Of a stretch of DNA of 64,000 nucleotides, positions 62,562-64,000 are shown piece by piece. Positions within the stretch are counted from its first letter, which is position 1. Every line of letters begins with the position of its first letter. The DNA is from JARRQJ01 sp963761035 (GTDB lineage: Bacteria; Pseudomonadota; Gammaproteobacteria; DRLM01). The DNA lies in contig CAVXFH010000002.1 of assembly GCA_963761035.1 (NCBI GenBank), positions 2,170,001 through 2,234,000 on the forward strand. The letters run 5' to 3'. The notes under the pieces were generated by a model, which saw nothing but the letters and a program-made list of their open reading frames with translations, made no database searches and was not told the origin of the DNA. A program made the position numbers and the translations under genes.

Positions 62562-64000
62562 ATGCAACGTGATGTGATGGCCTACGATGTGTTGATTGTC
62601 GGTGCCGGCCCGGCCGGCCTTTCCGCAGCGATCCGTATCAAACAGCTTGCCGTTGCCGCCGGCAGGGAGGTGAGTGTTTGCGTCTTGGAGAAAGGCGCCC
62701 AGGTCGGCGCGCATATCCTCTCCGGTGCGGTGATGGATCCCATCGCCCTCAACGAGCTCATTCCCGACTGGAAAGAGCGCCACGCGCCCCTACTCACTAA
62801 AGTGACCGAGGACCGCTTCCTGATACTTACTGAAAACCATGGTAGGCGTATTCCGCCCGGGTTGATTCCGCCGTTGATGCGTAATCATGGGAATTACATC
62901 GTCAGCCTGAGCGGGGTTTGCATGTGGTTGGCTGAACAGGCCGAGGCATTAGGTGTTGATATCTTTCCGGGATTTTCCGCCGCCGCGCCGCTCTACGGTG
63001 AAGACGGCGGCGTTAAGGGCGTTATTACGGGCGATATGGGCGTCGCAAGAAATGGCGATCCCAAGCCGGGCTATTCGCCCGGAATGGAACTGCGCGCAAA
63101 ATACACCTTCATCGCCGAGGGCGCGCGGGGTTCATTAGCCAAGCAGGTACAAGCGCGGTTTAAGTTATGCGAAGGCCGCGAGGTTCAGAAGTACGGGATC
63201 GGATTCAAAGAGCTGTGGCGGGTCGATCCGGCGCATCATCGGCCGGGCTTGGTAATCCACACCCTCGGTTGGCCCTTAAACGCAGATACTGGCGGCGGCG
63301 GCTTTCTGTATCACCTGGAGGGAAACCGAATCGCCGTGGGGTTTGTGGTCCATCTAGATTATGCGAATCCCTATCTCAGTCCTTTCGATGAGTTTCAGCG
63401 CTTCAAGACTCATCCGGCGCTGCGCGAGGGTTTCGCCAACGGCGAACGCCTGTGTTATGGCGCCCGTGCCATAACGGAGGGGGGGCTGCAGTCGCTCCCG
63501 AAGCTAACTTTCCCGGGCGGGGCCTTGATAGGGTGCAGCGCCGGGTTTGTGAATTTGCCGCGTATCAAGGGCAGCCACAATGCCATGAAGAGCGGCATGC
63601 TGGCCGCCGAGGCGGCTTTTCAGGCGATTTGCGACGAGGGTTGCAATGGCGGCGAGTTGACCAATTATTCGCGGGCGACCATGGATTCGTGGGTATATCA
63701 AGACCTCGATGCGGCGCGGAACGTAAAGCCCGCTTTGTCGCGCTGGGGGCTGTGGGGCGGCATGCTCTACGCGGGCATTGAGCTGTGGCTGCGGCATGTT
63801 AGGGTCAGATTACCCTGGACCTTGGCCCATCGCAAAGCCGATTACGCCGCGCTTGATCCCGCGAGCGGCCAGCGGCCGATCGTCTATCCCAAACCGGATG
63901 GCGTGCTGAGTTTCGATAAACTCAGTTCCGTCTATCTGTCCGGCGTGAATCACGAAGAGGATCAGCCCGTGCATCTGCGAATCGCGCGACCACAACTCGC
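62562..64000 (+). CDS. Electron transfer flavoprotein:ubiquinone oxidoreductase (3' end outside window)
   Basis: A membrane-associated FAD/4Fe-4S enzyme passing electrons from ETF to quinone. About 479 of some 545 codons are visible. The start MQRDVMAYDVLIVGAGPAGL gives the FAD dinucleotide fold; GAHILSGAVMDP, the quinone-site region with GFLYHLEGNRIAVGF, and GCSAGFVNLPRIKGSHNAMK are family signatures. The C-terminal ferredoxin-like cluster domain is cut off by the window edge, just after the YLSGVNHEEDQPVHLR segment that precedes it. It closes an ETF locus with etfBA and a LysR regulator. Confidence 0.96.
   Translation, partial: MQRDVMAYDVLIVGAGPAGLSAAIRIKQLAVAAGREVSVCVLEKGAQVGAHILSGAVMDPIALNELIPDWKERHAPLLTKVTEDRFLILTENHGRRIPPGLIPPLMRNHGNYIVSLSGVCMWLAEQAEALGVDIFPGFSAAAPLYGEDGGVKGVITGDMGVARNGDPKPGYSPGMELRAKYTFIAEGARGSLAKQVQARFKLCEGREVQKYGIGFKELWRVDPAHHRPGLVIHTLGWPLNADTGGGGFLYHLEGNRIAVGFVVHLDYANPYLSPFDEFQRFKTHPALREGFANGERLCYGARAITEGGLQSLPKLTFPGGALIGCSAGFVNLPRIKGSHNAMKSGMLAAEAAFQAICDEGCNGGELTNYSRATMDSWVYQDLDAARNVKPALSRWGLWGGMLYAGIELWLRHVRVRLPWTLAHRKADYAALDPASGQRPIVYPKPDGVLSFDKLSSVYLSGVNHEEDQPVHLRIARPQL

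Overview
The window reads as a chromosomal segment of a gammaproteobacterium with fairly high GC. The gene order leuC-leuD-leuB-asd-(second asd remnant)-fimV, the block rsmE-gshB-yqgE-ruvX-pyrR-pyrB, and the presence of lpxH and TonB all point there. Several features suggest an autotrophic or sulfur/iron-oxidiser-like lineage: the tkt-gap-pgk-pyk-fba order, an aldolase of the Calvin-cycle class II subtype, and a GshA of the ATP-grasp-like type known from Acidithiobacillus rather than the E. coli type. This is inference; no RuBisCO or sulfur-oxidation gene lies in the window, so the order cannot be fixed.

Layout. Bases 1-13494 are a long minus-strand run, in transcription order metK, ahcY, metF, bioA, rsmE, gshA, gshB, apbE, a NusG-domain-II protein, a Gx-family transporter, tonB, yqgE, ruvX, pyrR and pyrB (cut by the window edge). 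It couples the SAM/SAH cycle, C1 supply, biotin, glutathione and pyrimidine genes; an SAH riboswitch sits between metK and ahcY. Bases 13495-14008 hold a large structured RNA on the minus strand that I interpret as a stand-alone HEARO / IscB-type omega RNA with no IscB gene beside it. This is the most unusual element here.

Bases 14009-21109 (plus) carry tkt, gap, pgk, pyk and fba, closed by a strong bidirectional terminator. Bases 21187-24949 (minus) carry three UDP-sugar enzymes for acidic surface polysaccharide. Then come a lone cyclic-nucleotide-binding protein, phosphoglucomutase (minus), htpG behind a near-consensus sigma-32 promoter, a Nudix hydrolase, hemH and an MltD-like murein transglycosylase. 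lpxH and a periplasmic cyclophilin lie on the minus strand, gltX and cysS on the plus strand, and folD on the minus strand.

Bases 38567-43983 hold a divergent LysR regulator and the leuC-leuD-leuB-asd cluster, with a LysR-type dyad between them. A decayed second asd gene follows, then fimV and an EcfT/CbiQ-like membrane protein. Bases 47888-57564 are a glycogen/alpha-glucan region: glgB, then divergent glgC-GH57-malQ, and glgP. tRNA-Leu(CAA) and queA are divergent from each other. The right end is an electron-transfer-flavoprotein locus: etfB-etfA-fpr on the minus strand, a divergent YeiE-like LysR regulator, and the ETF:ubiquinone oxidoreductase gene, which runs off the window.

There is no CRISPR array, transposase, rRNA or replication origin that I can see. 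Only two stretches longer than 300 bases lack an intact protein gene: 13495-14008 (the structured RNA) and 43984-44590 (the asd pseudogene).
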